Positions 12,801 through 24,800 of a stretch of DNA of 64,000 bases are shown piece after piece. The translations under genes were made by a program, and so were the position numbers. The stretch spans positions 33,407,967 through 33,471,966 of the forward strand of contig CM055898.1 of NCBI GenBank assembly GCA_029582155.1, read 5' to 3'. The first letter of the stretch is position 1; the number at the start of each line of letters is the position of its first letter. The notes under the pieces are model-generated. The model ran no database searches. It had not been told where the DNA came from and saw nothing but the letters and a program-made list of their open reading frames with translations. The DNA comes from Panopea generosa. Lineage: Eukaryota; Mollusca; Bivalvia; Adapedonta; Hiatellidae.

Positions 12801-15800
12801 AGACCGTAATCCGTTCAAGTACACCAAAAAAGCATTTCAATTGCGTTCGTTTTGCGTGTCAAACGCGTTTGTTTTGCGTTTTAAATGCATTTTAGTTTCG
12901 TTAATGGTTTGCATTTTTTTATGATAAACCAGTGCTCCAAGAAAAAAAAAATTTGGGACAAGTCCAGGGCAAGTAGGTTGAAAAAATCTACTTGCCCTGG
13001 CTGAAAAATAACTTGCCCTGTTCAACGGTTCACATGCCCAGATTTTTATTACCAATACACCTTGCGGTATAATATGAAATATGTAAACATAGACCTAAAT
13101 GTATTAATTTTATGTAGGGTTAGCTCCCCTTAACATTATGCACGTCTCAATCACAAGTTTTAGAGTTTGAATAAGACCGAGAGAAGTGAGAGAATTTAGG
13201 GAGAACTGACTATGTCTCTGTCAGTATGTCCAACTTATATTATGTTGTTTTTAATCTTTGTTCTTTATTGACTCATTTCTGTTCTGTAGATTAAGTGGCA
13301 GTGTGGGAGCAAGAGTTTATTTAAAACATTATTTTAAATATCTTTTTCTTGTTTTCTTATTATTGCTGTCATAACATACAAGTATGGCAATGTCAAGCCT
13401 ACAAAGCTATTCAATCTATCCAAGAGCACTTGGCAATATGATAAATAAATGCAGTCTATGATAGCTGTAGTGAATGTACATAGGTCACTTACAACAGCCT
13501 CGCTGTAAAGCTAGCTTTTACAGTTGCACGGTTGAAGTGCACTGACTGTATTGGAAGTTAAGCAACGAAGTACGGGGTTAGTACTTGGATGGGTGACCGC
13601 GGTCACTTTATAGCCTTCAAATGTCTAGAAAGTGCAACTAGTCAACTTTATTTCAAATATTAAAAAAAAAACACGTAATTCATCTACGCTGAAACTACAC
13701 AACCAAAAAGCAATGTTTATTACTATAATACCCCACCCACATTTTTCTTTGCCGTCAATTTAAATATCAACTTTCACGTTTTCACAGAAGAAAATTTATA
13801 TACATACAGTTCCAATTATTGTAAATCTACGTAATATTTATAAAATTACCAGAACCTAACGTTGACATTTTACATAACGCGATCGATCGAAAATTATCTG
13901 TAAAAACATAATCAGATTTTAGAAATCGTTATCATTTTGGCAAAGGGAGATAATTTTATACTCTTCATAATGGAGAGTTTGAGAGACACCCGCGAATTAC
14001 GTCATCGTCTTTTTGTTTATGTCTTTGCTCGGGTAGGTGGTAAGAAACGTGTACCTGGATATACGACCAATCAGAGCGGTTATTAAAAATAGATTAATTT
14101 ATATTCAAAGCTATCCACCAATCACGATAGAGTAATAAAAATAGATAAATGAATATGCATGAGAGGTTTCCAAAGTCGCATTAACGGGCATGTGGTGTGA
14201 TAAACACCGCAGGGGTCAATTGTTTATACTGATTAGTTACGGTCTTTAAACAACAGTTTGACCTGCGTCGTATCGAATAGAGATATTTGCAGACTTGTGT
14301 ATTGTGAAAACTAGCTTGTCCGATTTTTTAAGACAAGCCCGACGGGCAAGTAACTTTGAAAAAGGCACATGCCCGGATCCAGATTTGACAAGCCCCGGGC
14401 ATCGGGCTATCCTATTCTTGGAGCACTGTAAACGTTAGAGAAAATATGAAAATGCAGTTCAAAACGATACTGAACGCATTTTAGCCTGCGTTTGCGTTCG
14501 AATCGTTTAGCGTGTATTGTTTACTGTGTATCTTTTACCATTTAACGTTTACACGACATGTTCACCAATCGCATCATCTCTGGTTGTCCAATTGTAACAC
14601 CGCAGTAGAATAAATAATAAGAACTAGATATTTAAAGAAATCCCCGGGTTTAATATGATAACATATAAATTAAATAAATTAAAATAATATTGATTAAAAT
14701 CTTTCTGAAAAATTGATTAAAATCATTCTGAAATATTGCTAACTTAGCCACCCTACGTTAGATATGGTCTACCATATAGTTGATGATTTGTAGCGTGACA
14801 GCAGATTAATGTTTTATAAAACTCAATCATTGAAATTTAATACACATGGTACGGGGCATGTCAATTACATCAGATAAACACGTTACGGTCACGTAATCAT
14901 TAGATTGGCTAAACATTGCCAGACTGGTTTACACTAACGTTAACATAACTGTATCGAGAAGTATATAGAAAATAAATGTGAACCAGTCTGTGTTTTTTAT
15001 ATCTGCAGTAGTGTATAATCTGCTATTATGCAAGAAACAGAGTATAGATGCCTCAGCAATTATTTATTTTATTTACAGGAATAATGCATTATTTACAGTA
15101 ATTTTTCAAGTTTTAATTCCAGTTATGAATTTCGATAGATTGTCATGTTAAACAATTATAACAATTCGTTAAACAAAATAGTTTATATAATCCGCAAAGA
15201 TAAATATATTTACAAATACACATGCCTTAATATATGTAGCAAACGCACACACTTTATGTCTATAACTCCGACACAATTTATTTTTGACCTCGTGGCAATG
15301 TGCAATGTAGTAACTCTGACAGTTTCTTGCGTCATTTAACGTCGTGTTCTATTTCACTACGGTAAATGCATGGGGGAGGCGGGAATGTTTCCATAAAAAA
15401 GATGCCTTTAAAGGTAAAAGTTTTATGCCTTGTGGCATGGCTTCTAAAATCGCTGGTACATGTACTTCCGTCTGAGACTTTCAAGGACTTTTATGTACAT
15501 TACACGGATAGAATTCCTCTGATATCCTTCCATCAAAAATTTCCAAGATACCCACTTAGTAAATAAAATGTTTGTTTCACTGATGACGTCATCAGACATT
15601 GGCACAAGGTGATAGTGAAAGGGACAGCATGTTCATTCTGTACACAAATTTAGGTATGTGTAGTTATTAATAACTCTATCAGCTTAATAGTAATCTTTTT
15701 TAAACAAATGCCTATATTGAAAACAAACAAAGTGGAAAGGTTTTGGTGTAACAAACAGATTTTCTAAAATTGCGTGAAAACTTTTCCTGATTGGCAGTCA

Positions 15801-18800
15801 TTTAACAGAACAGCAACATAAATCGGTGTTCAGATAATTAAATCAGTTAATTGGGGTAGTTGTGTAAGCAGGTCATGTGTCATCTGATTGTTTTATCACA
15901 CTTTTACAAGTAAAGAAACGATGCCCGAGGCAATGTTTTTCACGGATAATTCGGGATTAAAACTTATAACAAAGAAATTAAATTAAAGTTACAGGTATAG
16001 CAATTTAAAGATTTTAAATGATGAAGAGAGCAATCATTTCGTTTAATTATTTATTTCATTGTCAATATAACTACGACAATATCAGAGGATATCCGAATCT
16101 TTATTATTTGATATGTTTAAAGTTTGCATTATCGTTTTGTATCGTTCGTTGATCGTTCGCCCTGTTGCATCCATGTATCGTTTCGTTTATCATTCGTTTA
16201 TCTTTACGTTTATCGTTTCGTTTCATTTATCATTTCGTTTGCATTTTTAGTCCGTTTGTAAATCGTTTAAAACGTGTTTGATATTCGTTTCGTTTGCGTC
16301 CGTTTGGTGTACTTGAACAGATTACGGTCTGTAAATAAAGTTATAGCATTTTAAAAAATATATGTTGAAGAAAATCTCAACTTGAGATGTTTAGTGAAAC
16401 TGGGGCTTGGTCATAATCTGTAGAGACTTACGTTTCCGCATTCCAGAAGCTTGTACACATTCCATGTGTGACTGTGACAACTGTGCCATCATGGGACAGT
16501 TCTAAACTTGTGGGAGTTGACGGCAGATCTATTTTCCTCACCTCAGAGCCAGATGTTATATCCCAAACCCTGAATCAAATAATTGTATTTCTGTGTCAAT
16601 TTTTATTATGCATTCATTTATCATAAGAATCTTTAATACATGGGTTTGAGATTGGATAGAAAATTTAATCCCAATGAACAACTGCCTCATCCACACAAAA
16701 ACAGTTATCCCAAGGGCCAGAATTTTCTATCTAAAATGAAAAAGCCTTGAATGATTCCTTTTTCTTGCATATCAAACATATTGAATAATTATTAAATTTA
16801 ATCCATCATTATATTGTACCACAATCGTTTTTAGGACGTCAACATATTAGTGTGACCTATTGCACGTCTAAAAGGAGCCGTTTAAAGAGTTTTTTTTGTC
16901 TCCCGTGATATGTTATGGACAACAAATCATGTATCAAAATAATAAATAAAGCCGTCCATCGACCCCTTATATATATAGTCAACATATATAATATACATCT
17001 TTTCTCAGTCCTATGGTGAGATAAACATTTCATGCACACCAGAGAAGGATATCTGCATTTTCATTGGGGTTAGATATTTCTATCTCACCCTTTGGTCGAG
17101 ATAAAATTCTTGTGCTGTGACGAAAAACCATTCATAAAATCCTCATGCTTTGACAAATTTCTTGCGTTATGATGCAATGCCATTCATAAAATTCTCATAC
17201 TATGACGTAATCATTCGTAAATACTATGGTATCCTTGCACTTCTATAAAAAATAAACCAGAACAAAAATCTTTAAAAAATCACACAAGAAAAAGTATCTT
17301 TCATGGGTTTTTCAGTGCAGATTGAAAATTCCATCCCTGGGGATAACTGTTTTGGCAATTACTTGGCAGACTTTCGTTACCTTTAAACGGTTATCCCAAG
17401 CGTTGGAATTTTCCATCCACACCTCAAACCCATGACAGATACTTATAATCTAACCATGGTTAAAGTGTAGATAGCCTTGTCTGGTATGTAAATACAGTAA
17501 TTGTATAACTGAATAATTTCTATTACCCAACAGATACAGTTTTCTATACACTTTATTTACCGAAGTGTTGTACATGTATTTTCACATAAAACATATTTAC
17601 CAAAGAGATATAATTTCCCATACATTTTATTATAAATTCAGTCAACACTTTATTAAAGCCAACACAACCAAGGCCGATACAATTTATCTGTCCAAATCAG
17701 TTAACTCCACCATTAACTTTAATACCAACCCAGCTGGGTCCTATTAGCTCAGCAACTCACTCGACTGTCAATCCTTGAGCCACAAGTTTGAATACCTGCC
17801 TAGTCACAGTCTCTGTGATATTGGTCATTAAGTCTCCCACTGGGGAAGTAGCCAGTGACTTACGAAGATAAGTTTTATCAAGTACTAGTTAGCCATCTAG
17901 CAGATCCAAGGAATGATAATTAGGTGCACTGACCACCATTAAATAACTGCAATACTGTTAAAAAACTTGTGTAAACTTTACCTACATCATGGCATAACAA
18001 GAGGCCCAAGAGGGCCTGAGGACGCTCTACTGACTCATAGTGGCCATAGCACATTTTGAAATTCTACTATGCAATAGAAACATCGGGGCGGGTCATTTTT
18101 AATTCTAGGGACACCATTTGAACAAATCTAACAAAACTATAGTTTATAGTTCATTACTAAATAAACAATTTGAAAATTTGTTGGACTGTTCATGAGAAGA
18201 AATTTTTTTAAGTTTTGGACTAATTTTAGTAACGGTGGCCATCTTGAATTTTAGATAAAAAAAATCTTTTGTATAGTCTCCTATGCAATAGAAACATCCA
18301 TGTGAAGTTTCAGTTTAATTGGCCTAGTGGTTTCAGAATAAATGAAATAAAAAAGAGAATTTTCTGTTTTCCCACAGTATCCCTATGTAAAATTCTCTTA
18401 CAGGGCCCCTATATATTTTATCCCCTAAATTCTTATCTGCAATCAAACCCCTACACATAGGGATAATTTATATCAAATATGTATAAATCTGACATACCGG
18501 TTCTTAAGAAAACGATTTTACTAATTCCCAATTTGTACCCTTTTGGGACCCCTCCTGACCCCTTAAGACATAGGAACCCAGTCGTTTTTACAAATCTTAA
18601 CCTCCTTCTCCTAACAATGCTTTAGTGAAGATATAGGCAAAATCATTTCCATTTAAAAAAAAAATATATATATATATTATATTGACATGTGTCCCCTAAT
18701 TGAAGTTTCGGGGCAGGGTCATTTTTTACCCTTGGGACACCATTTGAATAAATCTAACAAAACTATAGTTGGTCATCATTACTAAATAAACATTTTGAAA

Positions 18801-21800
18801 ATTTGTTGGGCCGTTCATGAGAAAAAGATTTTTTAAGTTTTGGACTATTTTTAGTAATGGCGGCCATCTTGAATTTCAGATCGAAAAAAAAAAAATCTTC
18901 TGTATAGTCTCCTATGCAATAGAAACATCCATGTGAAATTTCAGTTTAAATGGCCTAGTGGTTTCAGAACAGATGAAAGAAAAAGAGAATTTTCTGTTTT
19001 CCCATAGTATCCCTATGTAAAATTCTAAGTCCCCTTACAGGGCCCCTATAAATTTTCGCCTCTAAATGCTTATCTGCAATCAAACTCCTACACATAGGGA
19101 TAATTTATGCAAAATATGAACAAATCTGACAAACCAGTTCTTAAGAAAACAAATTTAGTAATTCCCAATTTTTACCCTTTTGGGGCCCCTCCTGACCCCT
19201 AAAGACAGTGGAACCCAGTCATTTTTACAAATCTGAACCTCCTTCACCAAACAATGCTTCTGTGAAGATATAGGCAAAATCATTTCCATTTTAAAAAAAA
19301 AAAAAAAAAAAAAATTCTTATGACATGTGTACCCTAATTGAACCCTCGGGGCGGGGTCATATTTAACCCTAGGGACACCATTTGAACAAATCTAACAAAA
19401 CTATAGTTGGTCATCATTACTACATAAACATTTTGAAAATCTGTTGAGCCGTTCATGAGAAGAAGATTTTTTAAGTTTTGGACTATTTTTAGTAACGGCA
19501 GCCATCTTGAATTTCAGATCGAAAAAAGAAAATCTTCTGTATAGTCTCCTATTCAATAGAAACACCCATGTGAAGATTCAGTTTAATTGGCCCAGTGGTT
19601 TCAGAGAAAGTGCTGCTAACAGACGACAGACGACGGACGACAGACAACGTGCCATCGCATAAGCACTTCTGGCCTTTGGCCAGTAGAGCTAAAAATGACG
19701 GTAAGTATTCAATCAATCAACCTACCTGATTGATTTATCATCAGATGCACTGATTATCTGTTTACCATCTTTTGTGAACACTGCATTCTTTATAAAGGCA
19801 GAATGTCCGCTAAAGTTCTGTGGTCCTGGAAAACATAAAAACAATAACTAGGTCAAGAGAACCTCCCTTCAAATTTCACAATGGCAACTGATGTTTGAAC
19901 TGACAGTAGACATACTTGTTTTTTCTGAAATAAACTGATTACGGTAATCATTGTTGATATTGTTCTCTGTGTGTTTTTGTTTGCATTTAATTATTGTTAA
20001 ATAAGTCCACATTTTTACATGCACGTCATGTATATTTGTACATGATGGCAGTGCCCTGACAAACATATTAGCATAACAACTTGATTTAAACAGATAAAAA
20101 CTATATTATAGAAAAAGAATGTGAAAATCGTGATGTCACGAAAACAATAACACAACCGAATTTTCATCTCAAATGATTTTGACATTACGAGATCTACTTC
20201 AATTAAAATTCAACAGAAAATTTGTCTTTAGTACTGCATGTATCTGTATGTTTATGATTAAAAACGAGATAAATGTTATTAGCCTGGTAACAACTGTGTG
20301 TACAACGAACACAGAATAGATAATAAATATTGTTGTTTTTTTCTGTAATAGAGACTTTACAGGATTACAGGTCATAACAAAACACACTAATATAGAGACA
20401 CCAGGTACAGGTGATTGTGATGAAACTTCATAGTAATCAATGAATTCTCTGATTCACAGAAGGAAAATGCAAGCTTTTAAGCCTATTAACCCTTTATTTC
20501 ATATAGACACCTTTGGACACCTCTAATATAGATGCCTTTGGACACGTAATATAGAAGGCTTTTGAATTATTGAGTGAATTATGTTAGTATCAACTGACAG
20601 AGTGGAAAACAGTGCAGGAAGTGTTCAGATTGCTCGTTGCAATCTAAACTCTTCCTGCACTGTTTTCAAAGGCCTTCTGTGAATGGTGCGGGAAAACGTG
20701 TATCTATGGAGTAAAGTGTAAACACATACATCTATAGGCCATGGATGCCCCCACTACATCTTAATAGTAAATTAAGTATAAAAGGGGTCATAACTCATGT
20801 AAAATTTGACCGACATTGACCACTCACCTGTATTCTGTAATTTATACAGCTACATGTACACACCAAATATTAATTGAATACATACAACTTCTCAGAAGTT
20901 TATATTGCTTGGAAACCAATTTGACAGACACATGCACAAAATGGCAGGGTTTTAAATACATAATGCCCTTCAAATCTAAAGAATAATGAAGGGTATATTA
21001 TATATTATAAAAAGGCCGTTATAAATAATTGTTAGATTTTCATCCAATCTTTCTTAAAAAGGGGGATGGGGGAGGAGTTTAATTTTTATCTTTTTATCTT
21101 TTTTGAATTTCAAATTTTTTTTTTAATGGAAATAAAAAGGGTCAAATATTAGAGGGTGAGTGGGGATGATAATCCAGCAATTAATCTATATTAGCCTTAT
21201 TCAAAAAATCCCCTGAGCCTTGTTCATAAAAATTCCTATCACAGTAATATGAATGAAGTTCAGTAGACAATTTTCCATATATAAATATATATGGTGATTC
21301 ACCATATATTTAAAATCAGCCCCTTCTTCCACCTTTAATAATAAAACAGTACAATATTGGTATTATACAAACCACTGTCATAATTTTGAAGGTCAAATAT
21401 TCGTAAAATCTTCTCCTGACTGCCCGTTAGTAGGGAGTTGCCATCCCTGGAGAAATCCACACACTTCACAATGTGTTTGTGTTGGTATGTATGTAGTTCT
21501 TCTCCACTAACGGAATCCCAAACTTTCCTGTCAAACAAATGCCAAGCTTATATTTATAGTATACATGTATAATATATTAGTATTTAGTGTAACTGGAGCA
21601 ACAGGCCAGGGTTTCAATCAGGAATATATTTAATGTATTTGTTAAAACTAATACTCCATAAGTGAACAAACTTTGAATGGAAATATGATTAAATTAAGGC
21701 TGTCCCTTCATTTCATTTAAGTTAGTATGCTGTATTCCTATCAAATATTTTGACATATGGCAATCTGTACACAGTCATATACCATGAAATATCACCTTTC

Positions 21801-24800
21801 ATTTAAAAAATTAAATCTTTAACGAAACTGAGACTTCATAGATCAACTGTACAGATTCTTGTTAAATCTGACGTGAACTACCTTAAAATCAATTGGTTCT
21901 CAAATGTGCCTCCTAATATTACTCAACTATGATCAACCAAATGAAGAAACAATGTAAGCAACTGGCAAACTTTTCACATAATGTTTCTTAGACCCAGATT
22001 TGTTTGAACCCTCAACCTCAGCAGAACAAAGTAAGTGATCTTGGGACAGCTGCTGAGACTAGTCAGAAAATCATTCATAAATACTTAATGTTATAGTTAC
22101 GCTGAAAAGTCAGCTGCCCCAGTGGCAGCCTTCGTGGCATCACTGTTGAGGGCAGCTCCCCATACTGCTCCTTTATGACCTTCAAATGTTCCAATCCAAT
22201 CACCTGTGTCCCCCTGACGTAACATTGGCTTTCCATCTAAAATACATAGATAAAAATGATCAATTCAATGGAAACAAAATATGTGAGAATAACTGCGAAA
22301 ATAAACAAGCCATTATCAATACATATTGATTAATAGACCGTTTTTCTAAAAATGAGTGTACTAGACCCTGTACTTTTCTTGCTTTTCATCAATGATTTAC
22401 CAGACTGTCTTTACTCAAAGACCAGACTTTTTGCAGATGACTATATTATCTACAGAGAGATTCAATCACAGTCAGATTGCGATGTCCTGCAAAAAAAACT
22501 CCGAGAGTTGGCAAAATGGGAAGCAACATAGGATATGGACTTTCACCCAGAGAAGTGTAGCATCCTTCGGGTACACAGAAAAAGGAAACCATCTACCTCT
22601 GACTACAAGCTCAAAGGACATACCCTATCCAAAGAGGAGACTTCGAGGTACTTGGGTGTAGAGCTGTCAAACATATTCTGGAAAAAATATATACACAAGA
22701 CTATGAAAAAGGCAAACAATTCACTTGGCTTCTTACGCAGAAATCTACACATCAGTAATGAGGCAACAAAGGCTTCAGCATACTTTTCATTGGTACGACC
22801 AACAGTAGAATACTGCAGTACAGTCTGGAGCCCACATACACAAGACCAGGCACGATAGCTTGAAGCGGTACAAATAAAGAGCTACTAGATATACCACAAA
22901 CAGATATAGGAACACTAGCAGTGTTACATCTATGCAGGACCATCTCAAGTGGGATACGCTTGAAACATGGCCGCTAAAGCACAGGCTACAATGCTCTACA
23001 GGATTGCGACATCCCTGTTTCAGATAACCTACAACCAACTTCCAACAGAACTAGATCAGGCCACCAGCAGAAGTACAGCATACTTAGTTCCTCTACTGAC
23101 TATTACAAGCACAGCTTCTTCCCTCAAACAGTATCTGTTTGGAACAGTTTACCAGCCACAGTAGCTGAGGCCCCTCCTTGGTTTCCTTTAAGAAGGAGTT
23201 AAACTCTCTCTCTTTCTTAGATCATATGTACACAGACTGTAAGTAAGTCCAATGAAGTCGCATAGCTGTGCTGGTTGAGATTTAATCTCTCTGCTGCCAC
23301 AGTTGCCATATTGGTTTGTAACCAAAGATGGAAAACGCAGTCAGTGTCAAAGCTAGAATTTAACTTTTTTGTGCACTTGCAATTTTGGCCAGTGCCTAAA
23401 ATTTCAACTGGCAAAATTTGAAACCAACTAGCCAAACCAATTTTCGCAGAAACTTGCAGTCATAAATGACCAAACAAACCAAAAATTAATTGTTTCAAAA
23501 CCTCTTTTTCTTTGTTGGGACTCGCTTTTTTCATCAATTTTCGCTTATTCGTCGGTTCAATGGAGAAAAAGATGTTATTTTATCAGCCATTTTAACAGCA
23601 AAAAAAATATGTACACAATGAATTTGATGGGTTTCAACTTTACTTTTATTTTATAGAGGGAGTGCGTGAACAATCAAACAAGACACAGTCTACTCGTGTT
23701 GTTGACGGGTTTAAACTTTAGGTCCTTTTGCAGAATGAACTTGAGATCGAGAAGATTAGACACAGACTTCTCATTTAAATATTTAATACATGTTGTTGAC
23801 AATCGTGTTGCTAGGGGTGTAATTTGGCATGAGAAGCAAAAGAAATTGGGTAAAATTGACAAGAAATACTTTTTTTTACCTGGATTATACTCATTTTCAA
23901 AAATCAATAAAATAAATACAAGTAATTTTCTCAACTTGAAATCCACATGCCAAAAAATGCCAGCTTAAGTAATTTCAACTCGCATTTTCAAAATACAACA
24001 CACATTTTGCGAGTCGCGTGTGCTTAAATTCAAGCCTGAGTGTATACTTGTTCTTCTTTTCTCAACCTATACTTCTACTTTCCTATTTTCTATTTACTTT
24101 CTCTTTTTAACGTTTGCGAACCATCACATAATTTTCAAGTGTGATTGAAGTGACATATTATATAGATGTAGCTATATATAGAGAGATGCAGAATATATCA
24201 GTATATTGACACTAGCCTGTGTACCCGAAATCTGTTCTTAACAGATCATTTATCATTGAACAACAAATATTTTTGGTGTTATATGTATACACTATAAAAA
24301 TATCTAACGTAGGTGTATATAGAACTTGAAGACACATTTTTTTTAAATGTTTTAAATACCCAGGGCCTCCGCTGGGATTCGCCAATGTCGCCATATGCGA
24401 AGGAAATTTTTAATTTGCGAAAGATTTTCCTCTTTTGCGAAAGTGGTTGCGACAAGGAAATCAACGGCCGATTCTCGTATTCAAATTTTCTAAAAAAAAC
24501 TAACTGTAGAAATTATCTTGGCTAATCCATTTAACTGTCCCCTCATCCCAATCAACAACCATGACATTTAACAGATTAATAAGCACCCAGCTGTGATATC
24601 TCCCTCAGGCCATTGCACTGTCACACATCATAAATTTCAACACAATGTGTAAGATTACCCATAGCTAAAAATAGCATATGCTTAAAATAGTCACGTGGTT
24701 GCGTAGTGACAACCGGCATATTCGTATTTTTAATTATCATATATATTTACATTTTTTAATCATATAGAAAATTTAATATTCTTAAAATATGCTAAACAGG

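Larger units (their letters stand above)
12798..16333. mobile_element. Middle element of the nest, mariner-like TA ends
   Basis: Left end TACAGACCGTAATCCGTTCA then AGTACACCAAA (12798-12828) is matched in inverse by 16303-16333 with one mismatch in about 30. TA at each edge fits a TA target. The region near the right end is rich in repeated TCGTTT (16,135-16,300). No transposase frame was seen. Confidence 0.75.
12634..16406. mobile_element. Outer element of a nested transposon block (Harbinger-like ends)
   Basis: Left arm 12640-12680 (GTTTCGCTAAACATCTTAAG then TTGAGATTTTCCTCAAC) is the reverse complement of the right arm 16360-16401 (TTGAAGAAAATCTCAACTTG then AGATGTTTAGTGAAAC) with few mismatches. 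The left tip GGGGCCGG resembles PIF/Harbinger ends; the right tip has diverged and no target duplication is clear. It fills most of STRAP intron 5 and ends about 25 bp from the donor of the exon at 16432. Confidence 0.6.

Noticed and set aside
23666..23968. 100-codon and 90-codon frames on opposite strands
   Set aside because: Both lie in the probable DNA transposon at 23,342-24,042, and neither looks like a domain.
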